Below are positions 16,640 through 25,757 of a stretch of DNA of 64,000 nt, piece after piece. This stretch comes from a bacterium (GTDB lineage: Bacteria > Pseudomonadota > Gammaproteobacteria > Pseudomonadales > Moraxellaceae). The stretch lies in assembly GCA_029945725.1 (NCBI GenBank), contig JAQSDB010000008.1, positions 510,710-574,709 on the forward strand, given 5' to 3'. Each line of letters starts with the position of its first letter. Positions within the stretch are counted from its first letter, which is position 1. A program made the translations under genes and the position numbers. The notes beneath the pieces were generated by a model. It did no database searches, was not told the DNA's origin, and saw only the letters and a list, made by a program, of their open reading frames with translations.

Positions 16640-17776
16640 TTACCGGTGCGTAATGAGATAACGGATAATGGGCCAGATGCCTCGGGGCATGATGGCTTTC
16701 ATGGCCGCCATCGTGATGCGCAAGGGATGCAGGGCATTGCCCGCTTCCGGCAAGACCAGGTATTCAGCTTCCCAGCGGGTGGGCACGAACTTCACCTTGA
16801 AATGATGCAGCCCGTCAAAATTGTAGAAGCCGGAAAGCACGCGCTTGGCAATCTTGAGATTGCGCTGCGTCGCCTCCCAGTCACCGGCCGAGGTGAAATC
16901 CTCGCCGTCATCCGTCAGCAATACCGTACCGAGCGTGGCGGTCTTGAAGCCTTCCGACTGCAGGCTGCGGAGCACGTTGTACACCAGAATGTCGCACACA
17001 CCCGCTGCCGACCCCGGCGCCCTGATCACGTCTTCAAGATACCAGCCGTTGCGGCTCGGAATCGGGCTCGCCGCCAGCAGGCCGACAAGCGCACCTTCCT
17101 TGTCGCGGGCCACATAAAAGCGTTTGTAGCCGGCATTGCCCATGGGATTGAGCGCAAACAGCCAGCCAAACGAGGTGCCGGCCGGCCGGGTTTTCAGCCA
17201 GCCTGAACACAGGCTGTCGAGCTCGCTGCGCAAGGAATGAATGTCTTTTGATTCCGTTACCGTAACGCCGGCAACGATGGCCTTGTTCACGCTGGAACGA
17301 AGATGCCTGGCGACATTGCCGCGCGGATTCCACGTTTCCAGATCAAAATACGGCGAGGCGCCCAGCTTCAGGCAGGACCAGCCCTCGTCCCGCATCTGTC
17401 GTGCAAATTCCTCGGTCGACGGCAGGAAAACCGGCATGCGGTTTTTGGCCCGCGCTGCCGCCGCAAAGTCCCGGGCTGCTGCGGCGCGAGCCGAAGGTTC
17501 GGCAATCGGATCACCGGCAGCAAGCCAGAACTTTCCGCCTTCGATAAACGAGACGCCGGCAGCATCATCGCCGGAGCGCCAGGCCATTGATTCCGGCCCC
17601 AGACTGACCAGGGCATGCGGGCAATTGGCATGGCGTGAAAATATATCCAGAAGGCTGGTGGCCTTCGGGCCTGACACCGCTTTTTTCGAACGGAAATAAT
17701 CACGGATGAAACGGATGGAATAGGCAGCCGTAGCTGCCAGACCAAAACCATCGAGGTACACAATACTGGACGTCAT
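16640..17776 (-). CDS. DUF2156 (phosphatidylglycerol lysyltransferase C-terminal domain) protein
   Basis: 378 aa. The sequence follows the MprF-type GNAT domain: ALVSLGPESMAWRSGDDAAGVSFIEGGKFWLAAGDPIAEP, FARQMRDEGWSCLKLGASPYFDLETWNPRGNVARHLRSSVNKA, FYVARDKEGALVGLLAASPIPSRNGWYLEDVIRAPGSAAGVCDILV, and LSGFYNFDGLHHFKVKFVPTRWEAEYLVLPE. MprF normally has an N-terminal flippase of many membrane segments; here only one short hydrophobic stretch (GFGLAATAAYSI) is present. So this is a stand-alone soluble or peripheral acyl/aminoacyl transferase whose substrate is unknown. A terminator follows. Confidence 0.8.
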   Translation of the reverse strand: MTSSIVYLDGFGLAATAAYSIRFIRDYFRSKKAVSGPKATSLLDIFSRHANCPHALVSLGPESMAWRSGDDAAGVSFIEGGKFWLAAGDPIAEPSARAAAARDFAAAARAKNRMPVFLPSTEEFARQMRDEGWSCLKLGASPYFDLETWNPRGNVARHLRSSVNKAIVAGVTVTESKDIHSLRSELDSLCSGWLKTRPAGTSFGWLFALNPMGNAGYKRFYVARDKEGALVGLLAASPIPSRNGWYLEDVIRAPGSAAGVCDILVYNVLRSLQSEGFKTATLGTVLLTDDGEDFTSAGDWEATQRNLKIAKRVLSGFYNFDGLHHFKVKFVPTRWEAEYLVLPEAGNALHPLRITMAAMKAIMPRGIWPIIRYLITHR

Positions 17777-18243
17777 GAATCTGCCTCTTCAATACGATTG
17801 CTTCGTGGATGCCATCCAAAAGCGGACAAGAACCGTGCTGCACGTCCACCGACACTCCACCGCTGCAAGTACAAAAAGGCCTCATGCCTTTCGGTCTGGT
17901 GCCACAAAACGGCACACCTGCGTTCCTCATTCCGTCATTCATGCCCCCACATGAGTCGACTGTGCTCACTTATAGGCTGGCAGACAGAAGGTTTCTTTAA
18001 GGAAAGATTAAGCCCGATCGGTCCGCCACATGGCCGGACTGACACTGAATGAATCAAGGATGACGATACGTCGGCTGCCGCAGTACCAATAACGGCTGTT
18101 CTGGCATCAAAACGCGGACCAGTCTCGCTCAGCACCGATTCATGCAAGGGAACGTCACAGGCATTGATGATCCGGTCGCGGAGCAGCCGCGTGGCGCTTG
18201 ATTTCGTCTTCGGCAAACAGCAGGCACGGGCATTTTTTCTAGC
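17777..18243. other. Long intergenic region without a supported gene
   Basis: About 470 bp between the DUF2156 start and the terminator of the LVIVD gene. Short frames exist on both strands, but none has a recognisable domain, a good ribosome site or conserved composition. A minus-strand frame around 17935-18216 looks partly protein-like but is unrecognised; it may be a decayed gene. Confidence 0.4.
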
Positions 18244-18252
18244 GTTTTAGAT

Positions 18253-18285
18253 AAAAAAAGGCCGGGCAATGGCCCGGCCTTTTTT
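18253..18285. terminator. Bidirectional terminator of the LVIVD lipoprotein gene
   Basis: GGCCGGGC (18260-18267) pairs with GCCCGGCC (18272-18279), loop AATG, flanked by seven A and six T. It ends the leftward gene that stops at 18309. Confidence 0.85.
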
Positions 18286-18308
18286 CTGCTGCGTGTACCC
18301 GGTCGGTC

Positions 18309-21305
18309 TTACTTGAAGACCACCATGCCACCCGTGCCGTCCGCAACGTAGACACGTCCGTTACTGATGGCGGTTGCGGCTGCCGAGCCGACGGTGTCGT
18401 GATGCTCAAGCAGAACCGGATGGGCAGGATCGCTCCAGTCCAGCTTGACCACGCCGGCATCACCATAGGCAACGTAGAAAAGCAGTCTGGGCTTCACATA
18501 CCCTTTCCGCAGCTCCAGATATCCCGGAATAACCTGCCAAGTCATGTAGAGCGCACCGCCGTCCATGGTTTCATAGCCGGGCACCATCTGCAGATTGAAG
18601 CGGCCCACTGATTCTGGACGGCAATCCACCGTACGGCCCTGCTTGGCAGAGAGCTTGGTCACATCCGTGACATCGGCACAGGCACCGGCCACCTGGCCCA
18701 CCGGCTGGTACTCAACGACCGGCTGGATCAGGTCCGTCAGCTTGTACGCCACCAGACCAAAGCTGTCGTAGCTGAAGTAGGCGTAGTCGCCCACCACATG
18801 CACGTCCACGCTCTTGCCGTCAGCCGAGCCCACCTTGTCTTCATCGTACTTCTTCGGTTCGAAGGTCTTGATCAGGGTCATGCCCGGCGTGATGCCATGG
18901 TCAAGCAGATCCGTCATGTCCACCACCGAGACGCCATAGGAACCTGCGGCGACAATGGCGTACTTGCGATTGGTCGCCGGATTGGTCCACAGCTTGACGG
19001 CGGCGGTGCGGCCCAGGATCGGTTTGCTCTTGTCGCTGCCACCGATGTTGGCAACGATGTGCGCGCCGGTTCCAGTGCTCGGATCAACCGTCAGGTCATA
19101 GACCGTGAGGCCGTTGCCGCCATCTGCCACCACAGCGTAGTTGCCGCTGAAGACCGTACCGTAGGCATGGTCCTGGCTCTTGATGCCGCCCAGATTGCCA
19201 CCCGACTCGGTACTGTGCTCAAAGATGTCACCGGCTTGCGGTGCGAGCAGGGCCGGAGCGCCCACCTGCGCGGTTCCACCGGTGACAGCAGAAATATCCA
19301 CGCGGCGCAGGCCAAGGCTTTGGGTCAGCACAAACGCCTGTGCAGGGTTACTGCCGATGGCCACCTTGAAAGCATGGGGTGTCGGTAAAATTCCGTCTGT
19401 CGGGTACTCGCTTTGCAGCGTATTGGCGACAAGATGGAGGCTATCGATCGGCGCACCCGCGCCCTCGGCAATGCGCCACACGCTGACGCCATGGGGGCCG
19501 TCAGCGAGGTAGGCGAAGTTGCCCGACACCGTGACGCCTTCGGCATGACCAATGGCGATCAGTTGCGAGGCGGAACCATTTGCTGCCGCCCCTACTTCCT
19601 TGGTGCTGACATGGCGCACCGGCACCTCGAAACGATCTGCCAGCGTGGCGCCATTGAAATCCTTGATGTCAATGAAGTTGACGCCACCCGCACCGGTTGC
19701 CTGCACCAGATCCACCTGGCCTGCGGCACTCGTGTTCATCCCGGGCATCAGGAACAGCGGGCCGCCGTGACCACTGATTTCACCGGTCACCAGATTGAGC
19801 GGGGCTGCATAGGGAAAGGTCAGGAACTTCGGCATCGACTCATCACCCACCGGCACTGGCGTCATGTCATACGAAGTCACAAACTCGTAATCGGGCCAGA
19901 ATTCCTGTGGATCAGTGTCATTGTTAAAGGGAGCGCCTGCAGCCTTCCATTTGGTAGCAGGACTATCCGCATCGCTCGCCACGACAAGACCGGCAAAGTG
20001 ATCGGAGTAGTAAGCCTTGTAACCGTCGACCGCATTTCCGGCCACGCGCACATCCATCACACCAGCCTCTTTCAGCATGCCCGAACCAAAGTGCGGGAAG
20101 ATGCTCTTGGATTGCTGGCCGGTGGGCTCATCCGGGCCGTGAGCCGGCGCAGCCGCTATGTAGCCCTGATAAACGGGCGCCGCCGTATTGGTGACATCAA
20201 CCGCCACCAGACCACCCAGAGAGTAGGCGATGTAGGCCATGGTCTTGCCACCCGGCAGATCGACCAGATCCATGGTGCGGGCGTTGTAATAGTATTTTCC
20301 GTAGCGGTCAAAGCTCGCCCATGGCGTACACCACGCCTTGGCGCAGGGCGCCTTGTTGCGCCAGATTTCATCAATTTCGTACTGGGCCTGCTGCCACGTC
20401 GGCATGCCGGTCACCGGGTCTACCCACGCCGGATTCTGTAACGCCAGGGAAAGCTTTCTGGAACCGAACCAGTCTTCGTTTTGTGCCTCGTCGGTGTAAA
20501 GGTTATAGCCGCCGTCGCGCACGATCTGCATGGCAGGATTCGCTACATCGGCTGGCGCCACCGGGGTGTAGACACCAATACCGAGAAAGCCCAGCGATGC
20601 GTAAATCTTGCCGTTATGCAGTTTGAGGCTCTGCGGGCCACCCCACGGATTTTCACCGGCGTACTGCAGCGTGAAAATTTCCTTGTCGATCTTGAGCGTG
20701 CCATCGGCTTCCGTCACGGGAACCGGCAGCAAATTCGACAATGCCGTCTGGTGAATGCCATACGAGGCATCGCCAATCCATAAGGTGGTGCCATCCGTGA
20801 CTACATCATTCACGGTACCGGCCGTACCCGAGATGGTGGCATCCACCACAGGCGTGCCACCGCCATCCACCCAGGTCAGACCGGCCTGTTCGTAATTCAC
20901 GTTGATCACCGTCAGCAGCACCATGCTCGAGGGATTGCTGATGTCGACCACGGCAATGCCCTTGCCGCCCATGGACAGCAGGGCATAAGGCGTATCGTTG
21001 TAGGTAATCTGGGTGATGTGCTGGATATAACCGGGCACGGTAATCTCGCTGACAGCGCCCTTGCTGGTACCCACAGGCGTAGCGGCAAAGCGGTTGGCCA
21101 TGCTGTACAGGGCCCATTCGCCGTTGGCCGCATCCACATAGCGGGCAATTGCCGACGAGGCGCCACCAATCTGCGTCACCTGGGTGGTGAGGTGGGACTC
21201 AATGACATTTTCCCCGTCAGATGACGACCCCGGACAACCGGTCAATACCAGCGAGACTGCTACGGCCGAACTGATGGATGCAAGGCGCATCAATGAAACC
21301 TTCAT
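18309..21305 (-). CDS. LVIVD-repeat lipoprotein
   Basis: 998 aa from ATG at 21305, preceded by GGGAGGGAAG. It has a lipoprotein signal (ISSAVAVSLVLTGC). The body carries repeated LVIVD-type strands ending in V-D-(I/M/V): KGIAVVDISNPSSMV, GGLVAVDVTNTAAPVY, LGLRRVDISAVTG, GLTVYDLTVDPST, YGVSVVDMTDLLD and AGVVKLDWSDPAHPVLL. These build one or two large beta-propellers. Such proteins are surface or periplasmic and of unknown function. The gene is divergent from an OmpA-like gene, with a choice-of-anchor O gene next, so the three may form an outer-surface module. An Fnr/Anr-like box lies about 100 bp upstream. Confidence 0.8.
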   Translation of the reverse strand: MKVSLMRLASISSAVAVSLVLTGCPGSSSDGENVIESHLTTQVTQIGGASSAIARYVDAANGEWALYSMANRFAATPVGTSKGAVSEITVPGYIQHITQITYNDTPYALLSMGGKGIAVVDISNPSSMVLLTVINVNYEQAGLTWVDGGGTPVVDATISGTAGTVNDVVTDGTTLWIGDASYGIHQTALSNLLPVPVTEADGTLKIDKEIFTLQYAGENPWGGPQSLKLHNGKIYASLGFLGIGVYTPVAPADVANPAMQIVRDGGYNLYTDEAQNEDWFGSRKLSLALQNPAWVDPVTGMPTWQQAQYEIDEIWRNKAPCAKAWCTPWASFDRYGKYYYNARTMDLVDLPGGKTMAYIAYSLGGLVAVDVTNTAAPVYQGYIAAAPAHGPDEPTGQQSKSIFPHFGSGMLKEAGVMDVRVAGNAVDGYKAYYSDHFAGLVVASDADSPATKWKAAGAPFNNDTDPQEFWPDYEFVTSYDMTPVPVGDESMPKFLTFPYAAPLNLVTGEISGHGGPLFLMPGMNTSAAGQVDLVQATGAGGVNFIDIKDFNGATLADRFEVPVRHVSTKEVGAAANGSASQLIAIGHAEGVTVSGNFAYLADGPHGVSVWRIAEGAGAPIDSLHLVANTLQSEYPTDGILPTPHAFKVAIGSNPAQAFVLTQSLGLRRVDISAVTGGTAQVGAPALLAPQAGDIFEHSTESGGNLGGIKSQDHAYGTVFSGNYAVVADGGNGLTVYDLTVDPSTGTGAHIVANIGGSDKSKPILGRTAAVKLWTNPATNRKYAIVAAGSYGVSVVDMTDLLDHGITPGMTLIKTFEPKKYDEDKVGSADGKSVDVHVVGDYAYFSYDSFGLVAYKLTDLIQPVVEYQPVGQVAGACADVTDVTKLSAKQGRTVDCRPESVGRFNLQMVPGYETMDGGALYMTWQVIPGYLELRKGYVKPRLLFYVAYGDAGVVKLDWSDPAHPVLLEHHDTVGSAAATAISNGRVYVADGTGGMVVFK

Positions 21306-21738
21306 ACTTCCCTCCCGGGCATTGGCAATGATTGGTTCACACCGCAGACAAGAACAGTTCTGAACCACATTTTATGATTATGCCGCACCGGAAACTGAAG
21401 TTTATTGATATGGATCATCAACAATAAACACACTCAAACGTCGGGCGTGAAAACATCGAGATTTCCTGAAAAATTCAGACTAATGGCTCTGCTTCAGGTA
21501 AAAACCATCACAGCGCCAAAACTTCCGCCATGACAAGCAATACCTGATGCAGAAAATTCAAGATAAATGGATATCCACTGAAACATTGACAAGCATCATT
21601 TTCCTAAAAGATTAATTCTCTAGAATTTCCCGAAGAAGGTGCTCGCACCCTGCGTTCAATCGACACCATCAAGCAACGTCCTGAAAAAATATTTCTGATT
21701 CGTCCGGAACGGGCGTGATTACTGCAAAGGGATACTTC
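21306..21738. other. AT-rich divergent promoter region
   Basis: 430 bp between the LVIVD lipoprotein and the OmpA-like gene, clearly more AT-rich than the genes around it. It holds an Fnr-like box (21405-21418) and a possible rightward -35 (TTGACA at 21586-21591) with a weak -10 near 21609. No gene is seen. Confidence 0.45.
21405..21418. promoter_or_regulatory. Fnr/Anr-like box upstream of the LVIVD lipoprotein gene
   Basis: TTGATATGGATCAT matches the Fnr consensus TTGATNNNNATCAA at nine of ten specified positions. It lies 100 bp upstream of the leftward start at 21305. Control by oxygen limitation is possible but unproven. Confidence 0.4.
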
Positions 21739-22917
21739 ATGAAAGCGAGACTATTACCCCTGATGCTTGGCATTGCTGCCGCTTCGGCATCTGCCGGGGA
21801 GATTGGCGCACCGGAACTGACGGCCGCCGCTACCGACCTTACCATCGGCATCAGCTACTACTATGACCAGAGCGCGTGGACAACCGGCAGCCCTCTTGGT
21901 GATCGCGTCACCAGTGATGTGGTGCGCGACGGATATCTCGCCAAACTTGCTTTCGGCCTGCACGAAAACCTGGAAGCCGTCGCAAAATTCGGGGGGGAAA
22001 GCATCCAGAATGATCCCGGCGCATCCGAGTATTCCGTGTCCGCCAACAACGACAGTTTTTACAGTCTCGCCCTGAAAGGCATCGTCTACCGTAATGGCCC
22101 GCTGGCGGCTGGCCCCTTCGTGCAGTACTCGAAATTCTCTGACTACACGATAAGCGGCAATGTCTCCGACGGACTGGTGCTGCATCCGGTTACCGCCACC
22201 ATAAAGAAGCTGAGCACGCTTGAGACCGGTCTTGCTGCACAATACCGGATCAATAAATTCGATGTTTTCGGTGGCGCCTATTTTTACCGGGCCGACGTCG
22301 ATGCGAGTGGCAGTTTTGATGCCATTCCCTTCAAGAACAAACCGGAAGAAGACGCGAATTTTGGTGCCTATATCGGCGCCAACTATCTTCTGACGCCGAA
22401 ATGGATGGCCACTGCCGAAGTGCACATGGCCAGCGATGCTGGTGCTGCCATCGGCATCAATTACCTGATTGGCCACAAGACAAAAGATCCTGCTGTCGTC
22501 ACCAGAACCGAGAAAGTCGTGGAGCGGGTCGTAGAGACGGTCTACGTTGAAAAAGTCGCACCGGCAGCCGGCCCGGCACGCATCGAAACCGAAGTGCATT
22601 TCGCCAGCGGTTCCGCCGAAATCGATGCCGAACACTGGGTCAATGTGCGCGACTTTGCCGACTTCATGCGCAAGCACCCCAAGGCCCACGGCATCATTGA
22701 AGGTCATTGTGATTGCGACGGCTCCGATGACTACAACATCAAGCTGTCCGAGCGCCGCTCCCAGGCCATTGAAATCATGATGATAAAAATATTCGGCATT
22801 GAGCCCGAGCGTTTGTCGATTGAGTCGTTTGGCGAGAACAAGCCGGTTGCCAACAACACCACCCCGGAAGGCAAGGCTGCCAATCGCCGCGTACGGCTGG
22901 TGGGTATCGCCGAGTGA
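21739..22917 (+). CDS. OmpA-family outer membrane protein
   Basis: 392 aa from ATG at 21739 (AAAGGGA upstream). A signal peptide (MKARLLPLMLGIAAASASA) is followed by an eight-stranded-type barrel (about 20-250) with alternating aromatic strands such as DLTIGISYYYDQSAW and LAAQYRINKFDVFGGAYFYRADV. A short linker rich in Val/Glu leads to the OmpA peptidoglycan-binding domain (IETEVHFASGSAEID...IIEGHCDCDGSDDYNIKLSERRSQAIEIMM...IESFGENKPVANN). GHCDCDGS replaces the common GHTDxxGS. It bridges outer membrane and peptidoglycan. The next gene starts 147 nt later on the same strand. Confidence 0.88.
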   Translation: MKARLLPLMLGIAAASASAGEIGAPELTAAATDLTIGISYYYDQSAWTTGSPLGDRVTSDVVRDGYLAKLAFGLHENLEAVAKFGGESIQNDPGASEYSVSANNDSFYSLALKGIVYRNGPLAAGPFVQYSKFSDYTISGNVSDGLVLHPVTATIKKLSTLETGLAAQYRINKFDVFGGAYFYRADVDASGSFDAIPFKNKPEEDANFGAYIGANYLLTPKWMATAEVHMASDAGAAIGINYLIGHKTKDPAVVTRTEKVVERVVETVYVEKVAPAAGPARIETEVHFASGSAEIDAEHWVNVRDFADFMRKHPKAHGIIEGHCDCDGSDDYNIKLSERRSQAIEIMMIKIFGIEPERLSIESFGENKPVANNTTPEGKAANRRVRLVGIAE

Positions 22918-23064
22918 AACGGCCTCAAGAAAAAATCATGCAGGCCTGCACGAAAAAATGAAAACGGCCCGACCTGCGAAAGGGATGACTGCGAAAAAAA
23001 AGCACTCATTCCCTGCGCTTCAAGCGGGCCTGCCATCGCCTATTTCCCAGGAGATTTCGTCATC

Positions 23065-25266
23065 ATGCGAAACTTGAACAGCACCAGATTCAAATACACG
23101 GTACTCGGCGCCGCGGTTGTTGCTGGCGTGGCCTATGCCGCCACCCAGATCATCGTTCAGCCCTCCATCACGCTGAGCGCCGGCACCTCCGGCGACAAGC
23201 CGAAAATCCAGCGCATGGGTGACGGGCGTCTGGTTGCCCTCTATGGCGACAACACCCCCGGCGCCGGCACCGTTTACGACGTCAAGGCGGATATCGAGCG
23301 CACGGCGCGCGACGCCTACGCCAAGTCATGCCTGCCGTCGTCAACGGTAACGTGCAACAACCCGGCCGACTGGAGTGCTCCGGTCAACCTGTCGAACTCC
23401 GCACTGCAGTCCAGCATCCAGACCGCCTGGAAAGCCAGCGACAACACGCGCTACACCTATCCGGGCGACATCGACAAGGTCAACATCAAGTCCACCGGAT
23501 CGGCCGTGGTGGCCACCTGGGTCAGCAAGTACTGCCCGGACGGCGACACGTCCACACTGGGCGTGGTTGACGGCACATCACAGCAGCGCGCCATCAAGTA
23601 TCTGGAACGTGCCGGCCGCACCATTCCCTTCAGTTGCACCTGGGTGGCACGCTCCACCAACAACGGCGTGAGCTGGTCGCCGGCCGTGCAGTTGAGCACC
23701 GGCCTGCGCGATGCCATCCAGGACTCGAGCTCGGGCAATTTCAACAGCACCACCAAGACCGGCCAGGTCAACATTTCGTGGCAGGAAGATCCGCAGGGCC
23801 TGAAGCTCGGCGAAGCCGACGGTCCCGGTGACGGCGCCTCGGGCGCCAACGTCAACGGTGGCACCGATGTCTGGTACACCAGCGCCACCATGGATCTCTC
23901 GGTACCAAGCACGCCGGCCAACGACTTTGTGCTGGCCACTCCCGTACGCATCACGGACAACTTCGCTGGCGATTACGGCATCAGTGGCGGCACCCTCAAC
24001 ATCATCTACGACGGTACCGGCGCGAACGTTGATCCGGCCACGCTGGAAAAAGGCCAGGCAGGCGCTGCCCGTCCCAATATCGGCATGGTCGGCAGCACCT
24101 CGATTATCGCCTACGAAGAAACCAAGGGTGCCGGTGGACTGGATGAAGGCAAGTTCATCCGTTACCACGCCTTCCCGTTCAACACGCCGCCGGCAACCGC
24201 AACCGAAAAGGCCGGCTGCATCATCAGCAACCCGGCCAAGAATGCACGGCGCGTACGCTTCCTGACGCAGAGCCCGACCGATGCCGGCGCAGGTGGCATC
24301 CAGATGGGCATCTTCTGGAAGGAAGGCATCGTCAATGGTGGCGGCCCGTCCGACATCGTGCTGCGTCGCGGCATAGACGGCCTGCAACCAGCCAATCTGG
24401 TGCCGGCGGTAGACAGCGCGAACTGCGCCACTTCGGACTACGCCACGGCCAGCACCCTCAGCAATACGCCGGGTGACAATGTCAGCAGCCGCACACCCAC
24501 CGCCACCAGTGCCAACCTGCTGGACGACACCGAGGCCAACGATACCGAGAACGCCCTGGCGCACCGCGGCGTACTGCGCGGCCGCGACATGTGGATCGGC
24601 TACAGCTACACATCAAACCTCTCGAACCTGTGGTCGCAAACCGACAACTACAACTTCTGGCTGCGCAAGTTCAATGTCGATACCGGTGCCTGGTCACGCC
24701 CCACCAACGTCACCCGCATCACCGACAAGAACATCAATGTGCGCGAACCCCGCATCTTCGGCACGCCGAAGAGCAGCGAAACCAAATGCCCGACCGGCAT
24801 TCCGGCCGATGTGACCACGACCGATCCAACGTTCTGCCAGAACACCGACATCATCTACGTGGGATGGGGTACGGAAACCAATGTGTCGCCGTTTGATCCG
24901 GCCGGTCCGCAAAACCTGGGCGAGTACATCACCGGCAGCACCGATGCCGCCGAGAACTTCCAGCTGCCGGTCAAGCTCTCGGAAGCACAGGGCGTGATGG
25001 TGTGGGGCATCGAGGAATCTGCCTTCGAATCCCAGATCGTGGCACGTCCGGACGGCCGCCGCTTCTACGGCGTCTGGAACCAGCAAAATCTGCTGACCGG
25101 CGACACCTACGCGCAGTACACCAGCGGCGACATGAGCGGTGAAAGCGAGCCGCAGCCGGTTCCCAGAAGCAACATCACGATGAGCAGTGAAGGCGGCGCC
25201 TTCCCGGTCATCGGCATCACCCTGCTCGGTCTGCTCGGCCTGCTGCGCCGCCGTCAGGGGCGCTAA
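23065..25266 (+). CDS. Choice-of-anchor O surface protein with GlyGly-CTERM-like tail
   Basis: 733 aa with a signal peptide (YTVLGAAVVAGVAYA). The large exported region has sialidase-like or propeller-like strands (GDKPKIQRMGDGRLVALYGD; CTWVARSTNNGVSWSPAVQLSTG; GQVNISWQEDPQGLKLGEADGPGDGASGANVNGGTDVWYTS), which fits the choice-of-anchor O family. The C terminus is SSEGGAFPVIGITLLGLLGLLRRRQGR: Gly-Gly, one hydrophobic helix and an Arg cluster, as in GlyGly-CTERM sorting signals cleaved by rhombosortase after type II secretion. It would be surface-exposed. The neighbouring OmpA and LVIVD genes suggest an outer-surface complex. Function unknown. Confidence 0.75.
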   Translation: MRNLNSTRFKYTVLGAAVVAGVAYAATQIIVQPSITLSAGTSGDKPKIQRMGDGRLVALYGDNTPGAGTVYDVKADIERTARDAYAKSCLPSSTVTCNNPADWSAPVNLSNSALQSSIQTAWKASDNTRYTYPGDIDKVNIKSTGSAVVATWVSKYCPDGDTSTLGVVDGTSQQRAIKYLERAGRTIPFSCTWVARSTNNGVSWSPAVQLSTGLRDAIQDSSSGNFNSTTKTGQVNISWQEDPQGLKLGEADGPGDGASGANVNGGTDVWYTSATMDLSVPSTPANDFVLATPVRITDNFAGDYGISGGTLNIIYDGTGANVDPATLEKGQAGAARPNIGMVGSTSIIAYEETKGAGGLDEGKFIRYHAFPFNTPPATATEKAGCIISNPAKNARRVRFLTQSPTDAGAGGIQMGIFWKEGIVNGGGPSDIVLRRGIDGLQPANLVPAVDSANCATSDYATASTLSNTPGDNVSSRTPTATSANLLDDTEANDTENALAHRGVLRGRDMWIGYSYTSNLSNLWSQTDNYNFWLRKFNVDTGAWSRPTNVTRITDKNINVREPRIFGTPKSSETKCPTGIPADVTTTDPTFCQNTDIIYVGWGTETNVSPFDPAGPQNLGEYITGSTDAAENFQLPVKLSEAQGVMVWGIEESAFESQIVARPDGRRFYGVWNQQNLLTGDTYAQYTSGDMSGESEPQPVPRSNITMSSEGGAFPVIGITLLGLLGLLRRRQGR

Positions 25267-25360
25267 GGGCAAGAGACGGTGACGCTGGAAAAGCTCCGGC
25301 GCAACGGTCACAACAGGAGCAATAAAAAGGGGAATTACATCTTTAACTCCCTTGCTTCAC

Positions 25361-25431
25361 TGTCATTCCCGCGAAGGCGGGAACCCAGCGACTTTAAAAG
25401 GCACTGGATCCCCGCCTTCGCGGGGACGACA
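25361..25431. repeat. Dispersed imperfect palindrome containing CCCGCGAAGGCGGG-type hairpins
   Basis: TGTCATTCCCGCGAAGGCGG begins the left arm, and the right arm ends CCTTCGCGGGGACGACA, its near reverse complement, around an AT-rich centre (ACTTTAAAAGGCACT). Each arm is itself a small hairpin. This arrangement (ATTCCCGC...GCGGGAAT plus CCAG/CTGGAT inner parts) is a common intergenic repeat type in proteobacteria, similar to Neisseria dRS3-like sequences. Confidence 0.7.
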
Positions 25432-25496
25432 GAAGTAAAATCCAGGTTCGGGTTCAGTAATTTAGGGTCTAGGGAGTCACGTATGTAATTCCCACA

Positions 25497-25526
25497 AAAA
25501 TGGCCGCACTCACGTGCGGCCATTTT
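25497..25526. terminator. Terminator after the choice-of-anchor O gene
   Basis: A 13-bp stem AAAATGGCCGCAC/GTGCGGCCATTTT with loop TCAC. It lies downstream of the repeat at 25361 and ahead of the acnB leader. Confidence 0.75.
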
Positions 25527-25757
25527 CGTTGGGAAGTCGCCGTTGTTGCCGTAACCCGGAAATACCCGCCGCCGCCCCCATCACATAAAAAAATGACGAA
25601 CATGGCGCCTGGAGGCCCGTCCTTCCTTAACTTGGCCCACGCCTTCCGTTACAATTCGCGCCTGTTTTTTAGCCACTCCCCTTTTCATAAACCAGCGTCG
25701 GCACGCCCCGGGCCACAAGTTCAGGCGCGTTCCAGCCGACCAGCAGAGGATGCCACT

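Larger units (their letters stand above)
25267..25757. other. Intergenic region upstream of acnB: repeat, terminator, leader
   Basis: Holds a dispersed inverted repeat (25361-25431), a terminator (25497-25526) and about 230 bp of acnB leader. In the leader AGAGG lies about nine bases before the GTG start. No gene is seen. In E. coli apo-AcnB can bind its own mRNA; I could not identify such an element here. Confidence 0.5.

Noticed and set aside
17935-18216. Minus-strand frame of 93 codons in the gap before the LVIVD terminator
   Set aside because: Somewhat protein-like, but no ribosome site, domain or partner; kept only as a remark in the intergenic entry.
25620-25757. N-terminal extension of AcnB in the same open frame
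   Set aside because: AcnB homology begins exactly at the GTG at 25758 and a ribosome site precedes it; the upstream codons are not family-like.
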